Shown here: positions 45,881-55,040 of the stretch, in pieces
Layout of the letters: each line of letters opens with the position of its first letter
Numbering within the stretch: position 1 is the first letter of the stretch
Source: Mesorhizobium sp. B1-1-8
GTDB lineage: Bacteria > Pseudomonadota > Alphaproteobacteria > Rhizobiales > Rhizobiaceae
Length of the DNA stretch: 64,000 bases
NCBI RefSeq assembly: GCF_006442795.2
Contig: NZ_CP083956.1
Span: 2,085,501 to 2,149,500 of the forward strand
Direction of reading: 5' to 3'
Notes under the pieces: generated by a model
Databases searched by the model: none
What the model was told of the DNA's origin: nothing
Seen by the model: the letters and a program-made list of their open reading frames with translations, nothing else
Made by a program: the position numbers and the translations under genes

Positions 45881-46723
45881 TCAGCGCTTGCTTTTGGCTT
45901 GAATGTCGCGTGACGAGAACCAGACATCGCCGAAGACGGCGGTGGCTGTGCGGTCCGGCGCCTTGTCTTGCATCAGCCAGATCGAGCGTGTGCGCGCGGC
46001 GCGTTCGCGGGTCGGGATCCTTGCTTGAGGGCCGGCGACCGAGGCGCCGACGCAAGGGATGAACCACGAACCCATGAGCGCCCGGCAAGCAAAGCCAGCT
46101 TCCATCCGGGTTACCAGCATGGCAAGGCCGACGCGCTCGGACGGACGCCAGGGGAAAATCATGCGGCCGCCAGGCTTCAGCGCCTTTAGCCACGCAGCGG
46201 GAGGCGCTGCGACGCCGGCGTTGACATAGACGATGTCGGAAGGCGGTAGCGGGGTGGCGACTGCGTCGCCGTGGATCACTTCCACATTGGCGTAAGCCGC
46301 GAGGCTCTGCCTGGCGCGCGCGGCGAGACCGGCCTCGAGCTCGAAGGCGATGACACGGCCGCCCGGCACGACCAGCCTGGCCAGCAGTGCGGTGTAATAG
46401 CCGGTGCCGGCGCCGATATGGGTGACGGCCTCGCCTGGCTTGGGTTCGACCCTGGCGATCCAGATGGCGTGCAGAAGCGGCTCGCCGTTGTTGATGCCCT
46501 TATCGGCATCGAGCACGACGAGCACGTTCTGGTAGATGTAGCTTGGGTCGGCGCTCGGCGTTTCAACCCGGCCGTCGCCGGCAAAAACGGTCCATGGTCC
46601 CGGACCGAGAAATGCCTCACGGGGCACCGAGGCGAACACTTCCTCGATGCGCGGATCGGCGGACCTCGCATGAGCGGCCATCAGCTTGGCGTAGAATCTG
46701 CGGGCCTCGTCCGATCCGGTCAT
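45881..46723 (-). CDS. protein-L-isoaspartate O-methyltransferase-like protein
   Basis: The 280-residue SAM-dependent methyltransferase has a PCMT-like start (VPREAFLGPGPW, then PSYIYQNVLVVLDADKGINNGEP) and a SAM motif HIGAGTGYYTALLARLVVPGGRVIAFELE, where true PCMT has EIGTGSGYQ. DIVYVNAGVAAPPAAWLKALKPGGRMIFP matches the later strands. The first segment differs from the PCMT substrate loop, so repair of isoaspartate is uncertain. It lies 38 bases downstream of the mntH stop and may be co-transcribed with mntH. Confidence 0.78.
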   Translation of the reverse strand: MTGSDEARRFYAKLMAAHARSADPRIEEVFASVPREAFLGPGPWTVFAGDGRVETPSADPSYIYQNVLVVLDADKGINNGEPLLHAIWIARVEPKPGEAVTHIGAGTGYYTALLARLVVPGGRVIAFELEAGLAARARQSLAAYANVEVIHGDAVATPLPPSDIVYVNAGVAAPPAAWLKALKPGGRMIFPWRPSERVGLAMLVTRMEAGFACRALMGSWFIPCVGASVAGPQARIPTRERAARTRSIWLMQDKAPDRTATAVFGDVWFSSRDIQAKSKR

Positions 46724-46761
46724 GGTCGAGAAGATAGCGCGGCCGGCGCGAATGTCGCGGT

Positions 46762-48135
46762 TCAGCCGGCGAAGGCGTCGTAAAGCAGCTTGAAATTGAG
46801 CACCAGGATGATTGAGGCGACAACCCAGGCCAACGCAGCAACGCCGCGCGGAATGGCGAAATTGCCCATCTTCTTCTTGTCAGAGACGAACTGGACCAGC
46901 GGCACCACCGCGAAGGGCAGTTGCATCGACAGGATCACTTGGCTGAACACCAGCAACTGGCCGGTGCCCTTCTCGCCATAGAGCGCCGTGACGATCACCA
47001 CGGGGACAATGGCGACACCGCGCGTCAGCAGGCGGCGCGCCCATTGCGGGATACGCAGGCGCAGAAAACCTTCCATTACGATCTGGCCGGCAAGCGTGGC
47101 CGTGACCGTCGAGTTGAGGCCGGAGGCAAGCAGCGCCACCGCGAACAGGATCGAGGCAATGCTCAAGCCGAGCAGCGGCGACAAGAGCTCGAAAGCCTGG
47201 CCTATCTCCGCGACGTTCTGATGGCCGCTGTTGTGGAACGCCACCGCCGAGACGATCAGGATGGTGGCGTTGACGAAGAGGGCCAGCATCAGCGCGATGG
47301 TGGAGTCCGCCGTCGCCCATTTGATGGCGTCGCGCTTTCCGGCGTCGGTGCGTTCATAGGCGCGGGTCTGCACGATCGAGGAATGCAGATAGAGATTGTG
47401 CGGCATCACGGTGGCGCCGATGATGCCGATGGCGATGTAGAGCATCGCCGGGTTGGTGACGATCTCGGAGGACGGCACGAACATCGAATGCAGGATCGAG
47501 CCGGCCGGCGGGGCGGCGACGAGTATCTGGATGGCAAAGCAGCCGAAGATGATGATCAGCAGCGCCACGACGAATGCCTCGAGGTAGCGGAAGCCCCTGT
47601 TCATCAACATCAGCACCAGGAAGGCATCGAGCGCGGTGATGAGGGCGCCGCCGATCAGCGGAATGCCGAACAGAAGCTGCAGCGCGATCGCGGTGCCGAT
47701 CACCTCGGCGAGGTCGCAGGCGATGATCGCCAACTCGCAGGCGATCCAGAGCAGGAGATTGACCGGGCGCGGATAGTAGGCGCGGCAGGCCTGCGCGAGA
47801 TCGCGGCCGGTAGCGATGCCGAGGCGCGCGGCCAGCGCCTGCAGCAGGATCGCCATCAGGTTCGACAGCATGATGACGAACAGCAGCGTGTAGCCGAACT
47901 GGGCGCCGCCGGCGAGGTCGGTCGCCCAGTTGCCCGGGTCCATATAGCCGACCGAAACCATGTAGCCTGGGCCCATGAAGGCGAACAGGCGGCGGAACCA
48001 GAGTCCCGTCTGTGGCACGGAGATCGTGGCGTTGACCTCGCGCAGGCTCGGCTGCTCGGCCTCATCGGGCCGCGCAAAACGCCATGAAGAACGGGACACA
48101 ACGTCAGACATCAGGGATTTCCGCTGGATTGTCAT
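46762..48135 (-). CDS. mntH: Nramp-family Mn2+/divalent metal transporter
   Basis: The 457-residue inner-membrane protein has 11 hydrophobic helices. The metal site residues are present: DPGNWATD in helix 1 and [10 protein letters not shown] in helix 6, plus the Nramp transport signature around GATVMPHN. It imports Mn2+ (or Fe2+) with protons. ATG 48135 is used; an in-frame ATG eight codons later is possible. It is divergent from mntR, with an AT-rich palindromic stretch between. Confidence 0.94.
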   Translation of the reverse strand: MTIQRKSLMSDVVSRSSWRFARPDEAEQPSLREVNATISVPQTGLWFRRLFAFMGPGYMVSVGYMDPGNWATDLAGGAQFGYTLLFVIMLSNLMAILLQALAARLGIATGRDLAQACRAYYPRPVNLLLWIACELAIIACDLAEVIGTAIALQLLFGIPLIGGALITALDAFLVLMLMNRGFRYLEAFVVALLIIIFGCFAIQILVAAPPAGSILHSMFVPSSEIVTNPAMLYIAIGIIGATVMPHNLYLHSSIVQTRAYERTDAGKRDAIKWATADSTIALMLALFVNATILIVSAVAFHNSGHQNVAEIGQAFELLSPLLGLSIASILFAVALLASGLNSTVTATLAGQIVMEGFLRLRIPQWARRLLTRGVAIVPVVIVTALYGEKGTGQLLVFSQVILSMQLPFAVVPLVQFVSDKKKMGNFAIPRGVAALAWVVASIILVLNFKLLYDAFAG

Positions 48136-48164
48136 GATGACGCCTCTTATCTACGACATGGCTC

Positions 48165-48190
48165 AACATTATGCAATATGCTATATTTCA
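48165..48190. promoter_or_regulatory. candidate MntR operator and mntH promoter
   Basis: AACATTATGCAATATGCTATATTTC is an AT-rich, partly palindromic stretch around GCAATATGC in an otherwise GC-rich region. Leftward, CATAAT could be the mntH -10 with TAAACA 17 bases before it. Position and base content fit a metal-regulator box, but it does not match a consensus I can name. Confidence 0.45.
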
Positions 48191-48330
48191 TTGTTTATGC
48201 TTTTTGTCCGAAGTTCCCGCAAGCGCTGGTTGCGCCCACCCGGGAATGCGAATAAACGGCCAGACCACCGGGTCCGTGCTATGACTACAGACCCGATTCA
48301 AACTTCGGGGCAGCTAAGGAGGAGCGCGTA

Positions 48331-48786
48331 TTGGCGCTGAGGAACAGACCGGTTCGACGCGAAAAGCCGCTTCCCGATGCCGAGGCTCATTCGGAAGGGT
48401 TCCGGCAGACGCGTGAGGCGCGCCGCAGCGCGCTGGTCGAGGACTATGTCGAACTGATCGCCGACCTGATCGAGGACGGCAACGAGGCGCGCCAGGTCGA
48501 TATCGCGGCGCGGCTCGGCGTCGCCCAGCCGACGGTGGCGAAAATGCTGACCAGGCTGTGCGCCGACGGGCTGGTTTCGAGAAAACCTTATCGCGGAGTG
48601 TTCCTGACCGAGGCCGGCCGCAAGGTCGCCAAGGAGAGCCGTGTCAGGCATCAGACGGTGGAAGCCTTCCTGCGCTCGCTGGGCGTCAGCGCCGAGACGG
48701 CGCGCATCGATGCCGAGGGCATAGAGCACCATGTCAGCGCCGAGACGCTCGAGGCTTTTCGCAGGGCGATGACGTCCGCACGCTGA
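48331..48786 (+). CDS. mntR: manganese-responsive regulator MntR
   Basis: The 151-residue DtxR/MntR-family repressor starts at TTG 48331, chosen because AAGGAGG lies seven bases upstream and no ATG fits. The helix-turn-helix is [42 protein letters not shown]. The dimer domain has [32 protein letters not shown], where Asp, Glu and His residues form the metal site. It should repress mntH when Mn2+ is plentiful. Confidence 0.9.
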   Translation: MALRNRPVRREKPLPDAEAHSEGFRQTREARRSALVEDYVELIADLIEDGNEARQVDIAARLGVAQPTVAKMLTRLCADGLVSRKPYRGVFLTEAGRKVAKESRVRHQTVEAFLRSLGVSAETARIDAEGIEHHVSAETLEAFRRAMTSAR

Positions 48787-48929
48787 GCGTCCGATGCGTT
48801 CGAGGATGGCGATGGAATCGCCGCGGCAACGCGAAAAATTGCTGTGACTTGGCGCAATCGTTGCGATAATTGTTGGGAGGGGCGGCGCGGGCCGGACCTT
48901 CCAGGATATTTGCATAGCGAGGAGTTGCC

Positions 48930-49853
48930 ATGCTTTGGAGAGGCCGCCGTCAGAGCGACAATATCGAGGACGAGCGCAGCGACAGCGGTGGCGGCGGCTT
49001 CGGCGGCGGCAGCCCTGGCCAGTTCCGCATTCCGATCGGCGGCCGGGCCGGCGGCGGCTCGAGCATCATTTTTGTCATCCTGGTCGTCCTCGCCGGATGG
49101 TATTTCGGCTTTGATCCGTCGCAGATCCTGGGCGACGGCGGCGGGCTGCTGCCGGGCGGCGGTGGCCAGATCACCGACAACAGCGGCGCGCCCGACAGCA
49201 CCGGCGCTCCGGCCAACGATGAGATGAAGCAATTCGTGGCGACAGTGCTGGCCGACACCGAGGAAACCTGGACCGGCATCTTCAAGTCCGAAGGTCTAAC
49301 CTATGAGGACCCGAAGCTCGTGCTGTTCAGCGGCCAGACGCGTTCCGCCTGCGGCTTCGCTTCTTCGGCGGCAGGGCCTTTTTATTGCCCCGGCAACCAC
49401 AAGGTCTATCTCGACATGACCTTCTTCCAGCAACTCGACCAGCAGTTCGGCGCTTCCGGAGAGTTCGCCCGAGCCTATGTGATCGCGCATGAGGTCGGCC
49501 ATCACGTGCAGAACCTCACCGGCATCATGCAGAAGTTCAACCAGATGCGCCAGGGCGCGAGCGAGGCCGAGGCCAACCAGATGTCGGTGCGGATCGAGCT
49601 CCAGGCCGACTGTTTTGCCGGTGTCTGGGCGCACTACACGGCGAAGAAGGGCATATTGGAGCAGGGCGACATGGAAAGCGCGCTGAACGCCGCCAAGCAG
49701 ATCGGCGACGACACGCTGCAGAAGAAGATGCAGGGCTATGTCGTGCCGGAAAGCTTCAACCACGGCACCTCGCAGCAGCGGCAGACATGGCTGGCGCGCG
49801 GCTATAAGAACGGCAGGCTTTCGGACTGCGATACGTTCAACAATCCGGTCTGA
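48930..49853 (+). CDS. neutral zinc metallopeptidase (YpfJ family)
   Basis: The 307-residue protein has a Gly-rich N-terminus and one membrane helix (SIIFVILVVLAGWYFGF), so the rest faces the periplasm. The catalytic AHEVGHHVQNLTGI supplies HExxH, and ELQADCFAGVWAHYTAKK supplies the third ligand region (ExxxD). FNHGTSQQRQTWLARGY near the end is typical of this PF04228 family. GAGGAG precedes the ATG. Its substrate is unknown. Confidence 0.9.
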   Translation: MLWRGRRQSDNIEDERSDSGGGGFGGGSPGQFRIPIGGRAGGGSSIIFVILVVLAGWYFGFDPSQILGDGGGLLPGGGGQITDNSGAPDSTGAPANDEMKQFVATVLADTEETWTGIFKSEGLTYEDPKLVLFSGQTRSACGFASSAAGPFYCPGNHKVYLDMTFFQQLDQQFGASGEFARAYVIAHEVGHHVQNLTGIMQKFNQMRQGASEAEANQMSVRIELQADCFAGVWAHYTAKKGILEQGDMESALNAAKQIGDDTLQKKMQGYVVPESFNHGTSQQRQTWLARGYKNGRLSDCDTFNNPV

Positions 49854-49980
49854 AGCGGCGTTGGGAACTTTAGCCTCCTGACGACAAGTCGCGGCACCTG
49901 ATGTCAGGATGAGGCAGTTGCCGCCGTTCGCGTATTGTTCCAGGCGCCAGGCGCGCCTATAAGGTGCGTCCCGCCTTAGC

Positions 49981-50030
49981 CCTAAAGCGCGTTGCGCTGA
50001 ACGGAGTCGGGCGACGCGCTTTAGGTTTTT
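49981..50030 (+). terminator. intrinsic terminator after the metallopeptidase gene
   Basis: Perfect 12-base arms, CCTAAAGCGCGT (49981) and ACGCGCTTTAGG (50014), enclose a 21-base loop and are followed by TTTTTG. The arm sequence also ends other repeats in this window (CTTTAGG), so the hairpin may be part of a dispersed element used as a terminator. Confidence 0.7.
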
Positions 50031-50038
50031 GAATTTGC

Positions 50039-50082
50039 GCATGTCCTCATCCCGAAACCGGTTCCACTTTCGGGAGACATGC
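50039..50082. repeat. GCATGTC-type palindromic repeat, copy 1
   Basis: GCATGTC...CCCGAAA faces TTTCGGG...GACATGC around ACCGGTTCCAC. The same layout occurs at 56343-56390 and, more diverged, at 61462-61510. It lies just upstream of the TetA-like exporter's ribosome site. Confidence 0.7.
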
Positions 50083-50108
50083 TTTAGGCGGCCGAGGAGC
50101 TTATCGTC

Positions 50109-51377
50109 ATGATCGATCCCAAAACCGCCAGGCGGGGCCTTGCGCTCGTTTTTTCCACGCTGCTGCTCGACATTATCGGCTTCGGCATCATCATGCCGGT
50201 GCTGCCGGCCTATCTGCAGGAATTGACCGGGGTCGGCGTCAGCGAGGCGGCGATCGAGGGTGGCTGGCTGTTCTTTGTCTACGCGGCGATGCAGTTCTTC
50301 TTCGCGCCCGTCATGGGAGGCTTGAGCGACCGTTTCGGCCGGCGGCCGATCCTGCTTGCCTCGGTGCTCACCTTTTCCATCGACAATCTGATTTGCGCCG
50401 TCGCCTGGTCCTACCCGATGCTGTTCATCGGGCGCGTGCTGGCCGGCATTTCGGGCGCCAGCTATTCGACGACATCGGCCTTCATCGCCGACATCTCGAC
50501 CGACGAGAACCGGGCCAAGAATTTCGGCCTGCTCGGCATCGCCTTCGGCGTCGGCTTCGTCATCGGGCCGGTTTTGGGCGGGCTGCTCGGCACGTTCGGG
50601 CCGCGCGTGCCGTTCTATTTCGCAGCCGGGCTTGCCCTGGTGAATTTCCTGATCGCGACGTTCTTCCTGCCGGAAACGCTGGACGAAAAGCACCGCCGCC
50701 GCTTCGAATGGAAGCGCGCCAATCCCGTCGGCACGCTCATCCAGATGCGCAATTACCAGGGCATCGGCTGGATCGGGCTGGTCTTTTTCCTGATGACGCT
50801 TGGTCACATGATGTATCCAGCGGTATGGTCGTTCGTCTCCACCTACCGCTATGGCTGGAACCAACAGCAGATCGGCTTCTCGCTCGGCGCCTTCGGCCTG
50901 TGCGGAGCGATCATCATGGCGACGGTATTGCCACGGGTCATTCCCATGCTCGGCGAATGGAGGACGGCGGCGATCGGCCTGACCTTCACCGCGCTCAGCG
51001 CCTTCGGCTATGCGTTTTCGACGCAAGGCTGGATGATCTATGCCGTCATCGTCGCCGGCTGCCTGGAGGCGCTGGCAGACCCACCTCTGAGAAGCCTCGC
51101 CGCCGCCAAGGTGCCGCCCTCGGCGCAGGGCGAGCTGCAGGGCGCGATGACCTCGATCTTCTCGATCACCTCGATCGTCACGCCGCTGCTCTATACGGGG
51201 ATATTTTCCTGGTTCACCGGACCGAGCGCACCGGTGGTGTTCGGCGGTGCGCCTTACGTGCTCGGCGCGATTTTCTTGACGCTAGCGGTCATCGTCTTCG
51301 TCACCAAAGTGGCTAAGCCGACGCCGAAGGAAGTCGAGCGCATGCACACCCAGGAGGCTGTGACGGACACGGCTTGA
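50109..51377 (+). CDS. TetA-like MFS drug exporter
   Basis: The 422-residue inner-membrane protein has 12 hydrophobic helices and the start ALVFSTLLLDIIGFGIIMPVLPAYLQEL of the TCR/Tet (DHA1) family. GGLSDRFGRRPILLASVLTF is motif A, and ATSAFIADIS-like TTSAFIADIS lies in helix 5. The family includes tetracycline exporters, but chromosomal rhizobial members usually have other or unknown substrates, and no TetR gene is adjacent. GAGGAG precedes the ATG. Confidence 0.87.
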   Translation: MIDPKTARRGLALVFSTLLLDIIGFGIIMPVLPAYLQELTGVGVSEAAIEGGWLFFVYAAMQFFFAPVMGGLSDRFGRRPILLASVLTFSIDNLICAVAWSYPMLFIGRVLAGISGASYSTTSAFIADISTDENRAKNFGLLGIAFGVGFVIGPVLGGLLGTFGPRVPFYFAAGLALVNFLIATFFLPETLDEKHRRRFEWKRANPVGTLIQMRNYQGIGWIGLVFFLMTLGHMMYPAVWSFVSTYRYGWNQQQIGFSLGAFGLCGAIIMATVLPRVIPMLGEWRTAAIGLTFTALSAFGYAFSTQGWMIYAVIVAGCLEALADPPLRSLAAAKVPPSAQGELQGAMTSIFSITSIVTPLLYTGIFSWFTGPSAPVVFGGAPYVLGAIFLTLAVIVFVTKVAKPTPKEVERMHTQEAVTDTA

Positions 51378-51389
51378 GGCCGTGTCAAG

Positions 51390-52592
51390 TCACCCCCGCT
51401 CGGCCAGCGCTGGCTCGCTGCGCCGCTCGCGGATGAGATTGACGAAGCGGCGGAAGAGGTAGTGCGAATCCTGCGGGCCGGGCGAGGCCTCGGGGTGATG
51501 CTGGACCGAGAACACCGGCCGGCCGGTCAGCGCGATGCCGCAATTGGAACCGTCGAAGAGCGAGACATGGGTTTCCTCGATGCCATCGGGCAGCGAGTCG
51601 GCGTCGACGGCGAAGCCATGGTTCATCGAGACGATCTCCACCTTGCCGGTGGTGTGATCCTTGACCGGATGATTGGCGCCGTGATGGCCCTGGTGCATCT
51701 TCTCGGTCCTGCCGCCGAGCGCCAGCGCCAGCATCTGGTGGCCGAGGCAGATGCCGAACACCGGAAGCTCGGTCTTGAGCAGGTCCTGGATGACCGGAAC
51801 GGCATATTCGCCGGTCGCTTCCGGATCGCCGGGCCCGTTGGAGAGAAAAATCCCGTCCGGCTGCATGGCCAGGATCTCTTCCGCTCCGGTCTTGGCCGGC
51901 ACGACGGTGACCTTGACGCCGAGACCGGCGAGCAGGCGCAGGATGTTGCGCTTGACGCCATAGTCGATGGCCACGACGTGCATCGTCGGCTCGTCCTGCT
52001 CACCAAAACCTTCGTTCCAGATCCAGGGCGTCTCGCGCCAGACCGAGGACTGGCCGGAGGTGACTTCCTTGGCAAGGTCTAGCCCGATCAGGCCCGACCA
52101 GGCCGCGGCGCGCCGCTTCAGATCGTCGATGTCGAAGACGCCGTCGGGCGCATGGGCGATGACGGCATTCGGCATGCCCTTTTCACGGATCAGCGCGGTC
52201 AAGGCGCGGGTATCGATACCCGAGAGCGCCACGATACCGCGCTTCTTCAGCCACTGGTCGAGATGTCCGGCGGCGCGGTAGTTCGACGGGTTGGTTACAT
52301 CGGCCTTGAAGACGGCGCCGACGGCGCCCGCGCGGGCAAGCGGGTGCAAATCCTCGATGTCCTCGTCGTTGGTGCCGATATTTCCGATATGCGGGAAGGT
52401 GAAGGTGACGATCTGGCCGGCATAGGAGGGATCGGTGAGGATCTCCTCGTAACCTGTAAGCGCGGTGTTGAAACACACTTCGGCGACGGCCGATCCGGTT
52501 GCGCCCAGGCCACGCCCTTCGATCACCATACCGTCGGCGAGCACCAGAAGGGCGGTCGGCTTTTCGGTGACCCAGGGGGCGGTGGTGGCCAT
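51390..52592 (-). CDS. carA: carbamoyl-phosphate synthase small subunit
   Basis: The 400-residue glutaminase subunit releases ammonia from glutamine for CarB. The N-terminal domain has ALTGYEEILTDPSYAGQIV and GIDTRALTALIREKG. The class I amidotransferase domain has FLSNGPGDPEA, the nucleophile in FGICLGHQMLALALGG, and VQHHPEASPGPQD with the catalytic His and Glu. ATG 52592 follows AGGAG; the upstream open stretch to 52739 is leader. A CCGTTTGC-GCA-GCAAACGG hairpin lies in that leader. Confidence 0.97.
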   Translation of the reverse strand: MATTAPWVTEKPTALLVLADGMVIEGRGLGATGSAVAEVCFNTALTGYEEILTDPSYAGQIVTFTFPHIGNIGTNDEDIEDLHPLARAGAVGAVFKADVTNPSNYRAAGHLDQWLKKRGIVALSGIDTRALTALIREKGMPNAVIAHAPDGVFDIDDLKRRAAAWSGLIGLDLAKEVTSGQSSVWRETPWIWNEGFGEQDEPTMHVVAIDYGVKRNILRLLAGLGVKVTVVPAKTGAEEILAMQPDGIFLSNGPGDPEATGEYAVPVIQDLLKTELPVFGICLGHQMLALALGGRTEKMHQGHHGANHPVKDHTTGKVEIVSMNHGFAVDADSLPDGIEETHVSLFDGSNCGIALTGRPVFSVQHHPEASPGPQDSHYLFRRFVNLIRERRSEPALAERG

Positions 52593-52710
52593 GGCGGCGC
52601 TCCTGTCAGGCTGCGCCGCATCGGCTCGGGACCGTTTGCGCAGCAAACGGCGCGCAGCAGCGATTTCTCGAGCCTCGGCGCGCCAACTCATCGTCTCATG
52701 CAAGGCCGAG

Positions 52711-52739
52711 TACATAGGGGAAGGCGCCGGAACGGTCAA
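52711..52739 (-). promoter_or_regulatory. sigma-70-type promoter of carA
   Basis: Leftward, TTGACC (52739-52734) and TATGTA (52716-52711) are separated by exactly 17 bases. Transcription would begin near 52704, giving a leader of about 110 nt with one stable hairpin. Confidence 0.7.
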
Positions 52740-52867
52740 TGACGCGACCGCCGGGCCGCGTTGATTTTATTTCGCCGAACAATATCAGTGGTTTGCCCGC
52801 CGCCATCAGAATTTGCCTTGAACCTGCGCCAAGGCTATGGTCCGCGCCGATCGAAGGAGACAGAACA

Positions 52868-53317
52868 ATGCGCGAAAAAATCGCCGAATCCCTGAAGAGC
52901 GCGATGAAGGCGCAGGACAAGCACCGCCTGCCGACTCTCAGGCTGATCCAGGCCGCCATCCACGATCGCGACATCGCCAATCGCGGCGCCGGCAAGCCGG
53001 CGGCGAGCGAGGAGGAGATACTGCAGATCCTGGCCAAGATGGTGAAGCAGCGCGAGGAATCGGCCAAGGCCTTCGAAGACGGCAAGCGGCCGGAACTGGC
53101 GGCGCAGGAGCGCGGCGAGATGGAGATCATCCGCGGCTTCCTGCCGACGCAGCTCGACGATGCCGCGGTGACGGCGGCGGCGCAGGAAGCGATCGCTGCG
53201 ACCGGAGCGGCCAGCCAGAAGGACATGGGCAAGGTGATCGGCGCGCTGAAGCAGAAATATGCCGGCCAGATGGACTTCGCCAAGGCCAGCGCCATCGTCA
53301 AGGGACTGCTGCAGTAA
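52868..53317 (+). CDS. GatB/YqeY domain protein
   Basis: The 149-residue protein starts at ATG 52868 after AAGGAG: MREKIAESLKSAMKAQDKHRLPTLRLIQAAIHDRDI, then EEEILQILAKMVKQREESAKAFEDG, and QKDMGKVIGALKQKYAGQMDFAKAS. This all-helical YqeY fold resembles the tRNA-binding tail of GatB, so a role near tRNA or amidotransferase is supposed but unproven. In alphaproteobacteria it commonly lies between divergent carA and dnaG, as it does here apart from an insertion of accessory genes. Confidence 0.92.
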   Translation: MREKIAESLKSAMKAQDKHRLPTLRLIQAAIHDRDIANRGAGKPAASEEEILQILAKMVKQREESAKAFEDGKRPELAAQERGEMEIIRGFLPTQLDDAAVTAAAQEAIAATGAASQKDMGKVIGALKQKYAGQMDFAKASAIVKGLLQ

Positions 53318-53332
53318 TGGTCACGCGGAGCC

Positions 53333-54349
53333 TCACGGCTCCTTGCAGATCGGCACCGGCTGCGGCGGCGGTGCCGGGTGGTCCTTCTTGTATTGAGCGA
53401 TAATCGGTTCAAGGGTCTTTTTCGGCCAGAATTTCGGCGCGCCGATTTCCTTCAGGCAGGATGCGTTCCAGTAGAGGCCGGCGCCAGACAACGCCTGGCG
53501 GGCAGCGACACTATGCGCGACGGCGGCGATATCTCGCGATTCAGGATAGATGTAGAGCGTCGTCGGATTGTTCTTCACCATCGGGATGATCAGCTGCGCG
53601 TCCGCCGGCGACCAACTGGTGCAGCCATTGCTGCGGCCGCCGGCATAGTTCACCAGCTTGCCGAACGGCACGTAGCCGTCATGGTCGGCGTAAGAGCTGG
53701 TCGGGCTTTTGCGAAGGCACATTCCCCTCAACAATGCGGCCGGATGCCCGCCGATCACACGCTGCCTGGCGTTTGCGGTCTCGCCTTCGCCGTCGAACTG
53801 GATGAAGGTGCGCATGAAAACCGCATCCTGTTTGGCCGCGACGCGATAATAGCCCTTGAACGACGTCTTCGCCTCGGCGGTCATGTAGGCGCCGCCGGCC
53901 GTCAGTTCCGAATCCATCGCATTGCCAAAATTTTTCGCGCAGCGCCTGCTGTTGGAGAAATCCGCGACGCCCTTCAGGTTGCGGCCGCCGCCATGGCCCG
54001 ACGAGACCGCGCGAAACGACTGCTCGGCTTCGCAGATGATGTAATAGCGCCGCCCCAACACACCGTTGCCCAGATCGCCGGGGCGCGTCGCATCCATGGC
54101 GAAATAGCAGGGATTCTTGACCGCGCCTTCGCTTACCTTTTTCAGGTAGAGCGCGCGCGCCCGCTCCAGGACCAGTTGCGAGATCTGACCGTCGCCGTCG
54201 CCGACATGGGCCTCCAGCCAGGCCGGAATGGCCGGCGGCCGCAGCGCGGCAAACGATCTGGCCGACACCGTCAAGGCGATGGCGACGATGAGCAGGCTGA
54301 AAATGCTGACAATACCCAGCGGGACAAATCTCGATCGCACCGGATCCAT
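53333..54349 (-). CDS. L,D-transpeptidase-like (YkuD_2-type) exported protein
   Basis: The 338-residue protein has an N-terminal membrane anchor (PLGIVSIFSLLIVAIALTVSA) and a long periplasmic part. GHGGGRNLKG, GYYRVAAKQDAVFMRTFIQFDGEGETANAR and AGGRSNGCTSWSPADAQLIIP recall murein L,D-transpeptidase catalytic domains of the YkuD_2 type, where the nucleophile lies in S-H-G-C. Here the residue before Gly is Asn (SNGC), so activity may be altered. Seven or so Cys residues are present. AGGAGA precedes the ATG. The family call is moderate. Confidence 0.6.
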   Translation of the reverse strand: MDPVRSRFVPLGIVSIFSLLIVAIALTVSARSFAALRPPAIPAWLEAHVGDGDGQISQLVLERARALYLKKVSEGAVKNPCYFAMDATRPGDLGNGVLGRRYYIICEAEQSFRAVSSGHGGGRNLKGVADFSNSRRCAKNFGNAMDSELTAGGAYMTAEAKTSFKGYYRVAAKQDAVFMRTFIQFDGEGETANARQRVIGGHPAALLRGMCLRKSPTSSYADHDGYVPFGKLVNYAGGRSNGCTSWSPADAQLIIPMVKNNPTTLYIYPESRDIAAVAHSVAARQALSGAGLYWNASCLKEIGAPKFWPKKTLEPIIAQYKKDHPAPPPQPVPICKEP

Positions 54350-54467
54350 TCTCCTGTCGAAGTCTTTGCAATCCCTGGCGGTGAATCACCGGGCGCAACT
54401 ATAAAAGGCTTGGTGCCGATCGGCGAAACACTTCTAGTTTAGCAGCCGCTGGAAAGCCGGGGATTAC

Positions 54468-55028
54468 ATGATGGTTGAAATCGTCAAACCTGCACTCGAG
54501 CATCTGCCGTCCTACAAGGCCGCGCTGGAACGCGGCTGGTCGCCGGACAATGTGCGGCTGCTCGAAGCGACGCGCGAGCAGCTCGCGGCGATCGCGGATG
54601 ATCCGGTGGCGTTCCTGGCCAGCCTCGACGACCGCGAGGCGAAGGGGCCGCCGATAACGCTGCCGGATGGCAAGCAGGTGCCGCGCATACCCGGGTACCG
54701 GCGCTGGATCTGGGATGGCGAGGCCGCCGGCTCGATCGGCTTTCGCTGGCAGCCGGGCACGTCCGCGCTGCCTTCACATGTGCTTGGCCATATCGGCTAC
54801 GCTGTGGTGCCGTGGAAGCGTGGCCGCGGCTATGCGACCGAGGCGCTGCGCCTGATGCTGGACGAGGCAAGGGTGGTGGGCCTCGACTATGTCGAGATCA
54901 CCGCAAAGCCCGGCAATCCGGCATCGCACAAAGTGATAACAGCCAATGGCGGCAGGCTGGTGGAGCGCTTCTTCGAGGACGCCGCCTATGGCGGCGCCGA
55001 GAGTCTGCGGTTCCGGATCGATCTTTAG
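54468..55028 (+). CDS. GNAT-family N-acetyltransferase
   Basis: The 186-residue protein carries the GNAT core: GHIGYAVVPWKRGRGYATEALRLMLDEARVVGLDYVEITAKPGNPASHKVITANGGRLVERF, with the acetyl-CoA pyrophosphate loop RGRGYA. ATG 54468 and ATG 54471 are adjacent starts. The substrate is not evident; the layout is close to YjdJ/RimJ-like acetyltransferases. It is convergent with the following MFS gene, 12 bases apart. Confidence 0.85.
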   Translation: MMVEIVKPALEHLPSYKAALERGWSPDNVRLLEATREQLAAIADDPVAFLASLDDREAKGPPITLPDGKQVPRIPGYRRWIWDGEAAGSIGFRWQPGTSALPSHVLGHIGYAVVPWKRGRGYATEALRLMLDEARVVGLDYVEITAKPGNPASHKVITANGGRLVERFFEDAAYGGAESLRFRIDL

Positions 55029-55040
55029 CGGCCTTATGCT

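Noticed and set aside
49296..51026. A 576-codon leftward frame across the metallopeptidase and TetA-like genes
   Set aside because: It is antisense to two well-matched genes and crosses a perfect terminator and a repeat; its sequence is Arg/His/Asp-rich shadow composition.
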